Below are positions 56,929 to 64,000 of a DNA stretch of 64,000 nucleotides, in pieces. Made by a program: the position numbers and the translations under genes. Position 1 is the first letter of the stretch; every line of letters begins with the position of its first letter. The notes under the pieces were generated by a model, which was not told where the DNA came from, made no database searches, and saw only the letters and a list, made by a program, of their open reading frames with translations. Source of the stretch: Sphingobacteriaceae bacterium (GTDB lineage: Bacteria; Bacteroidota; Bacteroidia; B-17B0; Aurantibacillaceae); assembly GCA_002319075.1 (NCBI GenBank), contig NVQB01000001.1, positions 3,782,001 to 3,846,000 on the forward strand. The letters run 5' to 3'.

Positions 56929-58380
56929 TTATAAGCCGAAACTGTAAGAGGCCCTCATGCCATTGGTGTAAAATCCTTCAATAAGTACCGGTCCCGATTT
57001 TTCAAGACGTTTTTTAACTTGTGAAGAAGATTCCATTTTTTGTTTATCTATATGCGTGATAATAAATCCTGCTTGAATACCTGTTTGAGCAAGTCTTCCC
57101 GAATTTAATTTCTGAATTCTTACACCATTCTCAATCTTCATATCGGTCAGCTCATCACCGTCTATATCCTCTAATTCAGCTCCAAGTATACTTGCCGTAG
57201 ACTTAACCATCTCACTTTTTTTCACGAGGTTGGTGGTGTTATCCAACGTTTTTAAAACAACCGGAATAACGATATTCTTGTTATTACGACTGATAGCTAC
57301 ATTGATTTTATCACCCGGACGGTATCTGCTTATTTGTTCTTGTAATTCACTTACAGAATTTATAGAAACATCCTGAATGCTTTTAATGACGTCACCTTCA
57401 AGTACACCGGCATCTTCGGCGCTTCCTCCAAGGGTTAAACCATTTACATATACTCCGGTTAATTGTTTCAGATTTTTTTCTGCTGCAAATTTCGCGTCAA
57501 TATCTTGAATGCTAACTCCAATATAAGCGCGTTGAACCGTACCAAATTCTACCATATCACTCACCACTTTTTTAACGATGTTAACAGGCACCGCAAAGGA
57601 ATAACCCTGGTAAGAGCCGTTGTTAGAAGCAATTGCAGTATTGATACCAATCAGTTCTCCTTCTGTATTTACCAAAGCACCACCACTATTGCCTGGATTT
57701 ACAGCTGCATCCGTTTGTATAAATGATTCAATGGGGCGTTTATTTCCGTTTAAAATATTGTTACGCCCTTTAGCGCTCACAATACCGGCAGTTACTGTGC
57801 TATTAAGGTTAAATGGATTTCCTACAGCCAGCACCCATTCTCCTACTTTAACCACATCGCTATTTCCATAGTTTAAGAAGGGAAGGTTTTTCTCTTTAAT
57901 TTTTAGCAAAGCTACATCCGTACTGGCATCGGCCCCTATTACTTCCGCCTCGTAGGTGCGACGGTCGTTTAATATAACTTCGATCTTGTCAGAACCGGCG
58001 ATCACGTGGTTGTTAGTAACAATGTACCCGTCCTGGCTGATAATAACCCCACTTCCGCTTCCTTGCTGAATATAGCTTTGTTGTTTTTTAGGCTGACCAA
58101 AAAATAATTCAGCGAAAGGATCATACGAAAGATTATTAACCTGCTCGCTGATTGTTTTTATATGCACAACAGAGTTTACAGACTTCTCAGCAGCCATTGT
58201 AAAGTCGCTCATGCCGCCCGAAGCACTGCTCGAATAATTTGTTAGTTTGTATACATTTGATTGCTCAGGATTTGTAACCTGACTTGTAGAATGTTCATTT
58301 TCGAATAGAAAGTGTGAACCGGTTAAAGCAACGAAGCCGCCGAAGCATGCTACAAAAATGGATGAAACTATTTTTTTCAT
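56929..58380 (-). CDS. degP: DegP/HtrA-type periplasmic serine protease
   Basis: 483 residues. A signal peptide or anchor (about 1-24), then the trypsin-like domain with H-V-I (His in N-N-H-V-I at about 133), D-V-A-L-L-K-I (Asp) and the nucleophile G-N-S-G-G-A-L (Ser about 240). One PDZ domain follows (about 280-375), and a second, weaker PDZ-like region ends the protein. It degrades misfolded periplasmic proteins. A terminator lies after it; the divergent gene upstream is the unknown dapF partner. Confidence 0.93.
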   Translation of the reverse strand: MKKIVSSIFVACFGGFVALTGSHFLFENEHSTSQVTNPEQSNVYKLTNYSSSASGGMSDFTMAAEKSVNSVVHIKTISEQVNNLSYDPFAELFFGQPKKQQSYIQQGSGSGVIISQDGYIVTNNHVIAGSDKIEVILNDRRTYEAEVIGADASTDVALLKIKEKNLPFLNYGNSDVVKVGEWVLAVGNPFNLNSTVTAGIVSAKGRNNILNGNKRPIESFIQTDAAVNPGNSGGALVNTEGELIGINTAIASNNGSYQGYSFAVPVNIVKKVVSDMVEFGTVQRAYIGVSIQDIDAKFAAEKNLKQLTGVYVNGLTLGGSAEDAGVLEGDVIKSIQDVSINSVSELQEQISRYRPGDKINVAISRNNKNIVIPVVLKTLDNTTNLVKKSEMVKSTASILGAELEDIDGDELTDMKIENGVRIQKLNSGRLAQTGIQAGFIITHIDKQKMESSSQVKKRLEKSGPVLIEGFYTNGMRASYSFGL

Positions 58381-58713
58381 AGGTTGTTATTTTTGTTTTT
58401 TAAATGCCACATGATATACCCACCTTAACTATATGCGTTTTGCGCTGCAGCAAAATGGCTATCTCATATCTATTTAGTGTTGGTTTTTTTTGTTTCCGAT
58501 ACTCTAAGCTAACTGTTCTAATCGCGACTTAGAAACTGACCTTTTATATCTTTTTAATTTTAATGTTACCTGTATAACACAAATGTAATGCGGATATTAT
58601 TTTGGCAGTTTGTTTTTAACAATCCTTAACCGGCAAGGGTTTCCGGCTGTTAAAAATTCAAAACTTTCGCTTCCCAACCCATCGCTATTTTGATTAAATT
58701 TACAGTAAAATTA
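58381..58713. other. Divergent intergenic region, 333 bases, no gene seen
   Basis: Separates the divergent DegP-type and 58714 genes. It is AT-rich with an imperfect palindrome at 58628-58655 (AACCGGC ... CCGGCTGTT). No perfect promoter match was found; both promoters should be here. Confidence 0.4.
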
Positions 58714-59349
58714 ATGAGATTGAAAAGAAAAATACCCACCTTTATTTTTGGAGTATCAATAGGTTTGATAATTGGCGCTGCTTTTTTTGTGTTCAAATTA
58801 AACGAGGTATTTGACAGGTTAAAATCCTCTGGCCCCGGCCAGGTGACAGTAATCGAACAGTCAGTTAAAAATGAGAACGACAAGCAAGAAAAAGATAATA
58901 AAAAAAGTAAGGAACGTTTTAAAATTGATGTTTCTAAAAGTAAAAAAGTAGATTATAGCGAAGTGGATAGTTTGATTAGCAATGACGAAACCATTAATAT
59001 TGCGACGGATGAATTATTGTCAGTTAAAAATGTTAAAGTCATTATCATCGGTGACAATATTTCAGGAAAGGACTCCCTGGCCTCCAAACTCGCTCATGTA
59101 AAGGATAATTATTCGGATCTCTATTTTATCGAATTCTGGAAAACACCTTTAAATACCAAAGGGTATCGCTTCTCAAAAAATAAAATAATGCTTTATGGGT
59201 TTATGGACTTTAACAATGTGTTACTCTATAAACTGGATAATTCATACTACATAAAATCTTCTGACCAGGTTTACAAACTATTTTATGGGGGCGATTTTAA
59301 ACGTCTTGAGAGAGTTGTAGACACTGATCTTCTTGCAAAAATCAATTAA
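58714..59349 (+). CDS. Single-helix membrane protein of unknown function, dapF partner
   Basis: 211 residues from the ATG at 58714; an earlier TTG in frame (58690) seems unlikely. One helix at about 9-31 is followed by a Lys/Asp/Ser-rich segment (about 50-90) and a mixed domain with V-I-I-I-G-D-N-I-S-G-K-D-S-L and Y-F-I-E-F-W-K-T-P-L. No family recognised. Its stop overlaps the dapF start (TAATG). Confidence 0.6.
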   Translation: MRLKRKIPTFIFGVSIGLIIGAAFFVFKLNEVFDRLKSSGPGQVTVIEQSVKNENDKQEKDNKKSKERFKIDVSKSKKVDYSEVDSLISNDETINIATDELLSVKNVKVIIIGDNISGKDSLASKLAHVKDNYSDLYFIEFWKTPLNTKGYRFSKNKIMLYGFMDFNNVLLYKLDNSYYIKSSDQVYKLFYGGDFKRLERVVDTDLLAKIN

Positions 59350-60134
59350 TGGAACTCAGTTTTTATAAATACCAGGGAACCGGTAATGACTTTATCATGG
59401 TCGATAACCGGAGTAATAATATTTCTCTTAGCCACGAACAGGTTGCTTCTTTATGTCACCGTCGTTTTGGAATTGGAGCCGATGGTCTGATCTTATTGGA
59501 ATCTGAACCAGGTTTTGATTTTCGTATGGTATATTACAACAGCGATGGAAACCGCAGCAGTATGTGTGGCAATGGCGGAAGATGCCTGGTTGCTTTTGCA
59601 AAGGATTTAGGACTAATTTCTGAAAATGCAAAGTTTTCTGCAACCGACGGACCGCACGAAGCAACTATCGATGCCTCAGGCATGGTTTCTTTAAAAATGC
59701 AGGATGTTAAAACTATGGAACTGGGTGAGGATTATTTTTATCTCGACACGGGTTCGCCTCATTATGTAAAGTTTGTGCTGGACGTTGAAAATTTTGACGT
59801 AGTTAACGAAGGAAAAAAAATTCGTTACAATGAGCGCTTTAAAGAAGAAGGTACAAACGTGAACTTTATCGAAAAACAAGAAGATGAATTATTTGTTCGC
59901 ACTTACGAAAGAGGAGTAGAAGATGAAACTTATTCTTGTGGAACAGGTGTTACAGCAGCGGCTCTTGTAGCGGCCGTTAATGGCATCTCTAATGGTAAAA
60001 ATAATTGTCTCATTAAAACCAAAGGTGGAACACTGGAAGTAACTTTCGAAAAAGTGCTCGAACAAAATTTCTATAACATCTGGCTCAAAGGTCCTGCTGT
60101 AAAAGTTTTCAGCGGTTCGATTCATATCGGTTGA
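59349..60134 (+). CDS. dapF: Diaminopimelate epimerase
   Basis: 261 residues. It interconverts LL- and meso-diaminopimelate in lysine and peptidoglycan synthesis. Both active-site Cys are visible: M-C-G-N-G-G-R-C (about residue 73) and S-C-G-T-G-V-T-A (about 197). Start F-Y-K-Y-Q-G-T-G-N-D-F is typical. Translation coupled to the preceding gene (TAATG). Confidence 0.96.
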   Translation: MELSFYKYQGTGNDFIMVDNRSNNISLSHEQVASLCHRRFGIGADGLILLESEPGFDFRMVYYNSDGNRSSMCGNGGRCLVAFAKDLGLISENAKFSATDGPHEATIDASGMVSLKMQDVKTMELGEDYFYLDTGSPHYVKFVLDVENFDVVNEGKKIRYNERFKEEGTNVNFIEKQEDELFVRTYERGVEDETYSCGTGVTAAALVAAVNGISNGKNNCLIKTKGGTLEVTFEKVLEQNFYNIWLKGPAVKVFSGSIHIG

Positions 60135-60353
60135 TTGCAGTTTTACCAGGCATTCAGATCCCTTTCCCGCCTGAACCTATGCCAGGACATTTTTTGAACT
60201 GCTCTTTAGGGTGAGTGACAAAGTTATTCTTGCCACAGGCAAAAAAATAAGCGGCAAAATAAAAACCTGCGTCCTGTTTTTTTATAGAAAGTAGGTTGTG
60301 GTAAAGAAATTGAAAATCAAACATATTTTATTTATAGCTGTCACTTTGAGAAA

Positions 60354-60381
60354 AATCTGTGAAATCGGTGGAATCTGTGGC
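60354..60381. repeat. Intergenic CTGTG-type repeat
   Basis: Two ATCTGTG copies around a GAAATCGGTGGA phrase. This resembles the AT-CTGTGAAATC intergenic repeats I recall from Bacteroidota; it shares the general style of 10306-10437 but is much less ordered. Confidence 0.3.
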
Positions 60382-60417
60382 AAAAGCATCCGGGAATTAT
60401 TTTAACTTTATCCAATC

Positions 60418-60963
60418 ATGTTCTTAAAAGGAAACAACATCTCTCTTAGAGCCTTAGAGCCCTCCGATGCAGACCTGCTTTACCGCTGGGAAAATAACCA
60501 GGCGCTCTGGCCGGTGAGTTACACGCAGGTACCCTTTAGCAAATTTATCTTAGATGAATTTACCAATGCCGCATACTCGGATATTTATACGAACAAACAG
60601 CTACGCCTGATGGTGGCAAAAACAACTCCGAAGGCTGATGGATCTGCCGAAACTATCGGTATTGCAGATCTTTTTGAGTTCGATCCGCAACATCACCGTA
60701 CGGGTTTAGGAATTTATATAGAGGAGTCTTTTCGCAAGTCTGGTTGTGCATTAGAATCTATCGAGCTTTTGAAAGCATACTGTTTTAAAACTTTGCTTTT
60801 AAAACAAATTTTCGTTCACGTTTCCGCCTCCAATACTGCCAGCATAGGCCTGTTTGAAAAAGCGGGTTTCGAAAAGAGCGGATTGAAAAAGTGCTGGATC
60901 AAAACGGGATTGAATACGTTTGAGGATGTTTGGTTCATGCAAATCATTAACAACGGTGACTAG
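60418..60963 (+). CDS. GNAT-family N-acetyltransferase
   Basis: 181 residues, RimJ/RimL style: L-R-A-L-E-P-S-D-A-D-L-L-Y-R-W, then G-L-G-I-Y-I-E-E-S-F-R-K-S-G-C-A (motif A) and V-S-A-S-N-T-A-S-I-G-L-F-E-K-A-G-F. The stop overlaps the cytochrome start by eight bases. Target unknown. Confidence 0.9.
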   Translation: MFLKGNNISLRALEPSDADLLYRWENNQALWPVSYTQVPFSKFILDEFTNAAYSDIYTNKQLRLMVAKTTPKADGSAETIGIADLFEFDPQHHRTGLGIYIEESFRKSGCALESIELLKAYCFKTLLLKQIFVHVSASNTASIGLFEKAGFEKSGLKKCWIKTGLNTFEDVWFMQIINNGD

Positions 60964-62962
60964 GATTTTTACACTGAAATATTTTCTGTACTATTTTACC
61001 TTGCTTCTTGTCATGATTAGCTGCGGTCCGGACGCCGCAATAAATCAAACGAAAGAAAAAAAGGATTCTTTACTTTATTTAAACCATTCCGATTCTGCTA
61101 AGTATGTGGGAATGATGACTTGCCGGCAATGTCACCAGCCTATCTATAACACCTTTATAGAAACCGGAATGGGAAAATCTTTTGATATAGCCACCACAAA
61201 AAAATCTTCCGGCGATTTTTCATCTGCTTCAATCTATGATAAAATTGCTGATCTGCATTACAAGGCTTATTGGGATCACGATAGTTTATTCATCAAAGAA
61301 TTTCGACTTGCTGAAAAAGATACAACGCATGTAAGAACAGAGCAGGTGAATTATATAATCGGGTCGGGACAGCATACAAATTCTCACATGCAATCTGTGA
61401 ACGGCTATATCAATCAAATGCCGATGACCTATTACACGCAAAAAAAACACTGGGATCTTCCACCTGGTTTTGAAAATGGTGTGAATACTCGTTTCTCAAG
61501 AAAAATAGGCCTTGAATGTATGTCTTGTCATAATGGTTATCCGGAATTTGTTTTAGGTTCTGAAAATAAATTTAAAAGCGTTCCTAACGGCATTGATTGC
61601 GAGCGTTGCCATGGCCCCGGCAGTATCCACGTGGCAGAAAGAAGCACGGGCAGCAAAATAGATACTTCCAAATACATTGATTATTCTATCGTAAATCCTG
61701 CTAAACTTTCTATTGATGCGCAGTTCGATATATGTCAGCGTTGCCATTTGCAGGGAAATGCAGTTTTAAAAGAAGATAAATCTTTTTATGATTTTAAACC
61801 CGGACAGAAATTGAGCGATTTTATTTCGGTCTTTCTTCCAAAATATAAAAATGCGGATGAAGACTTTATCATGGCTTCACACGCCGATCGTTTGAAACAA
61901 AGCGCCTGCTTTATTAAATCCTACGAAAAAGCCGGAAAACAAAATAGTTTAAAACCTTATCAGGGAGCCATGACGTGTGTTACCTGTCATAATCCCCATG
62001 TAAGCGTTCGCAATACCAATAAAAATAGTTTTAACGATGCCTGCATGAAATGTCATGCTCCCGCTTCGAGCTTGGTCGAGAAGGCTCACCGCCAACTGCC
62101 TGCTGCCAACCTGAAAAACTGTGTCTCCTGCCATATGCCATCCTCAGGGTCTACCGACATTCCACACGTTTCTGTTCACGATCATTATATTCGGAAACCC
62201 ATTACAAAAAAAGAAAAAGAGAAGATCAAAACTTTTATAGGACTTTATTCTGTAAACGAAAAAAATCCGGATGCTTTAACACGAACAAAAGCTTACATCG
62301 ATCAGTACAGCAAGTTTGATCAGAATCCCGTGTATCTCGATTCAGCTCTAAGTATTTTAAAAACGGTGAAAGATGCGAAGAAAAGTCTTGCTCTGCAGAT
62401 TCAGATTTATTTTATAAAACAAAATTTCCCGCAGATCTTAAATCTTATAAATACCTATGGAGAAAAAAAGTGCGATTCTTTTTTTGTTACAAAATCTTTC
62501 GAAAATAAGGATGCCTGGACTGCTTACCATATCGGTGAAGCCTTTTCGAATACAGGAAATACTCCTTCGGCTGTTAAATGGTTTACAAAGGCCGTTGCCT
62601 TAGCACCCTACAATTTGGATTTTAGAAATAAATTAGGTTCGAACTTGGCCGCTTCTAACAATATGAACGGCGCTACAGAACAATTTGAATTTATCATGCA
62701 GGAAAATCCAAAGTTTGTATCCGCCTACTCAAATTTGGGTTATATAAAATTAACTCAGGGCTTTCCTGCAGAGGCTTTCCGCTTGTATACACTTGGTAAA
62801 AAATTAGACCCGGATAATGAAGCACTTTTATTAAATTTGGCGGGGTATTATATGTTTATGAAAGATAAAGTTTCTGCTAAAAAACAATTAGAAATACTCC
62901 TTAAAAAAAATCCTAAAAATCAGAGAGCCGCCATGGCCTTACAGCAACTGAACAGATTATGA
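60956..62962 (+). CDS. Seven-haem TPR cytochrome c lipoprotein
   Basis: 668 residues from the GTG at 60956, which keeps a lipoprotein signal (L-L-V-M-I-S-C, Cys about 23) and overlaps the acetyltransferase stop by eight bases; the ATG at 60920 would put 12 more residues into that gene. Seven CxxCH motifs between about 56 and 393: C-R-Q-C-H, C-M-S-C-H, C-E-R-C-H, C-Q-R-C-H, C-V-T-C-H, C-M-K-C-H, C-V-S-C-H. The last 170 residues are TPR repeats (G-N-T-P-S-A-V-K-W-F-T-K-A-V-A-L-A-P-Y). It probably carries electrons at the outer membrane or periplasm. An array module encodes S-S-L-V-E-K (371-376) between the sixth and seventh haems. Confidence 0.92.
   Translation: MTRIFTLKYFLYYFTLLLVMISCGPDAAINQTKEKKDSLLYLNHSDSAKYVGMMTCRQCHQPIYNTFIETGMGKSFDIATTKKSSGDFSSASIYDKIADLHYKAYWDHDSLFIKEFRLAEKDTTHVRTEQVNYIIGSGQHTNSHMQSVNGYINQMPMTYYTQKKHWDLPPGFENGVNTRFSRKIGLECMSCHNGYPEFVLGSENKFKSVPNGIDCERCHGPGSIHVAERSTGSKIDTSKYIDYSIVNPAKLSIDAQFDICQRCHLQGNAVLKEDKSFYDFKPGQKLSDFISVFLPKYKNADEDFIMASHADRLKQSACFIKSYEKAGKQNSLKPYQGAMTCVTCHNPHVSVRNTNKNSFNDACMKCHAPASSLVEKAHRQLPAANLKNCVSCHMPSSGSTDIPHVSVHDHYIRKPITKKEKEKIKTFIGLYSVNEKNPDALTRTKAYIDQYSKFDQNPVYLDSALSILKTVKDAKKSLALQIQIYFIKQNFPQILNLINTYGEKKCDSFFVTKSFENKDAWTAYHIGEAFSNTGNTPSAVKWFTKAVALAPYNLDFRNKLGSNLAASNNMNGATEQFEFIMQENPKFVSAYSNLGYIKLTQGFPAEAFRLYTLGKKLDPDNEALLLNLAGYYMFMKDKVSAKKQLEILLKKNPKNQRAAMALQQLNRL
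62064..62083 (+). repeat. Array 2-type module inside the cytochrome coding sequence
   Basis: CTTCGAGCTTGGTCGAGAAG, 18 of 20 identical to the core of array 2. It lies in frame and adds about seven residues (A-S-S-L-V-E-K) to the haem protein. Confidence 0.65.
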
Positions 62963-64000
62963 GTAAGAAAAAGAAAAGCGGTTTTTTAGTTATCCTGGTT
63001 ATTCTTGCTATTCTTGTTACTGCAGGAATGTACTTTTACCAGAAATTCTTTAAAGGCATTAATTTAAAGGATAAAAATTACACCTACATCTACATCGAAA
63101 GGGACGACTCTTTTGAAGATGTAGTGAACGACATAAATTCTGAGAACATTATTGAGAATGTAAAATCCTTCGAATGGTTAGCCAAAGAAATGGATCTTGA
63201 AAATAGTATTCATCCGGGAAAATACCGTATTAACAATGGGATGAACATGCGCCAGATCATTAACATGATCAAATATAATAAGCAGGAAAAAGTAAAGCTT
63301 ACCTACAATTCGCAGATTCATGACCTTGAAGAATTTGTTGAATATACTGATGAAAAACTGGAGCTCTCGGGTTCAGAACTGGAAGATGTGTTAAGTGACG
63401 AAAAAAAACTACACGAATGGTTTAAACTAGATCCTGATAATAGTTTCGGACTTCTTGTACCAGGTGTGTACGAGGTTAGCTGGGCCATCACAACCGAAGA
63501 ACTCTTTGATATTTTGAGAGAACGTTATTCAAAAGTATGGAACAGCAACCGAGTAACTCAGGCAAAAAAACTGGGCTTCAGGGTAGCTGAAATTATTACC
63601 ATCGCTTCTATTGTGCAGAGTGAAAGTGCTATTGAAAGCGAACAGGAGAAAATTGCCGGTGTATACATTAACCGTCTCAAAAAAGATATGCGCCTGGAAG
63701 CTGATCCAACTTTAAAGTTTGCAAATAAAAATTTTGGTGCGCGAAGAGTTTATAATGTCGATAAAGAAATTAATTCGCCCTACAATACCTATCGTTACAA
63801 GGGACTGCCACCGGGGCCCATCTGTCTCGTTTCGCAACAAGCAATTGATGCGACCTTAAATTACAGCAAGCACAATTTTATTTTCTTTTGCGCGAAACCA
63901 GAATTGAATGGACTTTCAGACTTTTCAGCCACCTACGAGCAACATCGTAAATATGCCTCTGCCTATCAAAAAGCCATGAATAAAAAGGGGCTGGGGCGCT
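62959..64000 (+). CDS. mltG: Endolytic transglycosylase MltG, cut by the window end
   Basis: The ATG at 62959 overlaps the cytochrome stop (ATGA). About 347 residues are in the window and no stop is reached. One N-terminal helix (about 9-28) anchors the protein, a LysM-like region follows, and the YceG catalytic part has I-T-I-A-S-I-V-Q-S-E-S-A (catalytic Glu about 218), Y-I-N-R-L-K-K-D-M-R-L-E-A-D-P-T and S-P-Y-N-T-Y-R-Y-K-G-L-P-P-G-P-I. It cleaves glycan strands near the growing end and controls chain length. Family length is 340-350, so only the last few residues are missing. Confidence 0.94.
   Translation, partial: MSKKKKSGFLVILVILAILVTAGMYFYQKFFKGINLKDKNYTYIYIERDDSFEDVVNDINSENIIENVKSFEWLAKEMDLENSIHPGKYRINNGMNMRQIINMIKYNKQEKVKLTYNSQIHDLEEFVEYTDEKLELSGSELEDVLSDEKKLHEWFKLDPDNSFGLLVPGVYEVSWAITTEELFDILRERYSKVWNSNRVTQAKKLGFRVAEIITIASIVQSESAIESEQEKIAGVYINRLKKDMRLEADPTLKFANKNFGARRVYNVDKEINSPYNTYRYKGLPPGPICLVSQQAIDATLNYSKHNFIFFCAKPELNGLSDFSATYEQHRKYASAYQKAMNKKGLGR

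Noticed and set aside
1-64000. tRNA, rRNA and tmRNA genes
   Set aside because: I looked through the gaps by eye for cloverleaf signatures (GGTTCGAATCC-like T-loops with CCA) and rRNA motifs and found none; a covariance search would be decisive.

Overview
The window looks like a chromosomal segment of a Bacteroidota (Bacteroidia, Flavobacteriales- or Chitinophagales-like) genome. The evidence is: three proteins with type IX secretion (T9SS) C-terminal sorting domains; several upstream regions with the Bacteroidota promoter pattern (TTG, about 19-20 bases, TAnnTTTG) and no clear Shine-Dalgarno sequences; the tgt-LptF/G permease pair; the ligase-associated DNA repair cluster; and low GC content. 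I saw no rRNA, tRNA, transposase, integrase, phage gene or CRISPR-cas locus. Genus cannot be called from the sequence alone.

Layout. 0-7 kb: minus-strand accessory region with a cut DUF1772 membrane protein, an AraC-type regulator, two membrane proteins, then a row of small secreted or lipoprotein genes and a HigBA toxin-antitoxin pair with a readable promoter and operator; the spacers carry inverted repeats and the block resembles a gene-cassette array. 6.8-9.6 kb: a T9SS-exported cyclophilin, a 72-residue protein, repeat array 1 and a DinB-like gene whose last codons and stop come from repeat sequence. 9.6-18.4 kb: zinc-ribbon protein, then the minus-strand operon tgt / LptF-LptG permease / GT22-like glycosyltransferase, a HAD phosphatase, and the plus-strand run GT2 / ECF sigma factor / rsmG. 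18.4-23.1 kb: repeat array 2, a TMTC-like TPR membrane protein with four EF-hand-like loops, an ECF sigma factor with a small membrane partner, and repeat array 3. 23-36 kb: transporters (APC, AI-2E, YitT, MMPL/RND), a LytTR regulator with no visible normal start, an S41 peptidase, a DinB/archaemetzincin pair, and a TPR histidine kinase with an esterase. 36-47 kb: small enzymes, a pentameric ligand-gated channel homologue, a methyltransferase, a T9SS beta-propeller protein, an acetyltransferase, a cold-shock protein, and an SRPBCC/GNAT/OsmC run. 47-53 kb: the four-gene repair operon (exonuclease, ATP ligase, Lhr-type helicase, PdeM). 53-64 kb: DJ-1/PfpI protein, GNAT enzymes, a deoxyhypusine-synthase-like protein, tyrosine phosphatase, a DegP-type protease, dapF, a seven-haem TPR cytochrome lipoprotein and mltG (cut by the window end).

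The most distinctive non-coding content is three tandem arrays (8.3-9.0, 18.4-18.75 and 22.5-23.06 kb) built from shared modules. One module recurs inside the coding sequence of the multihaem cytochrome at 62.06 kb. Array 1 also repeats a near-perfect E. coli-type sigma70 promoter (TTGACA, 18 bases, TATGAT) ten times, in a lineage whose housekeeping promoters normally look different.
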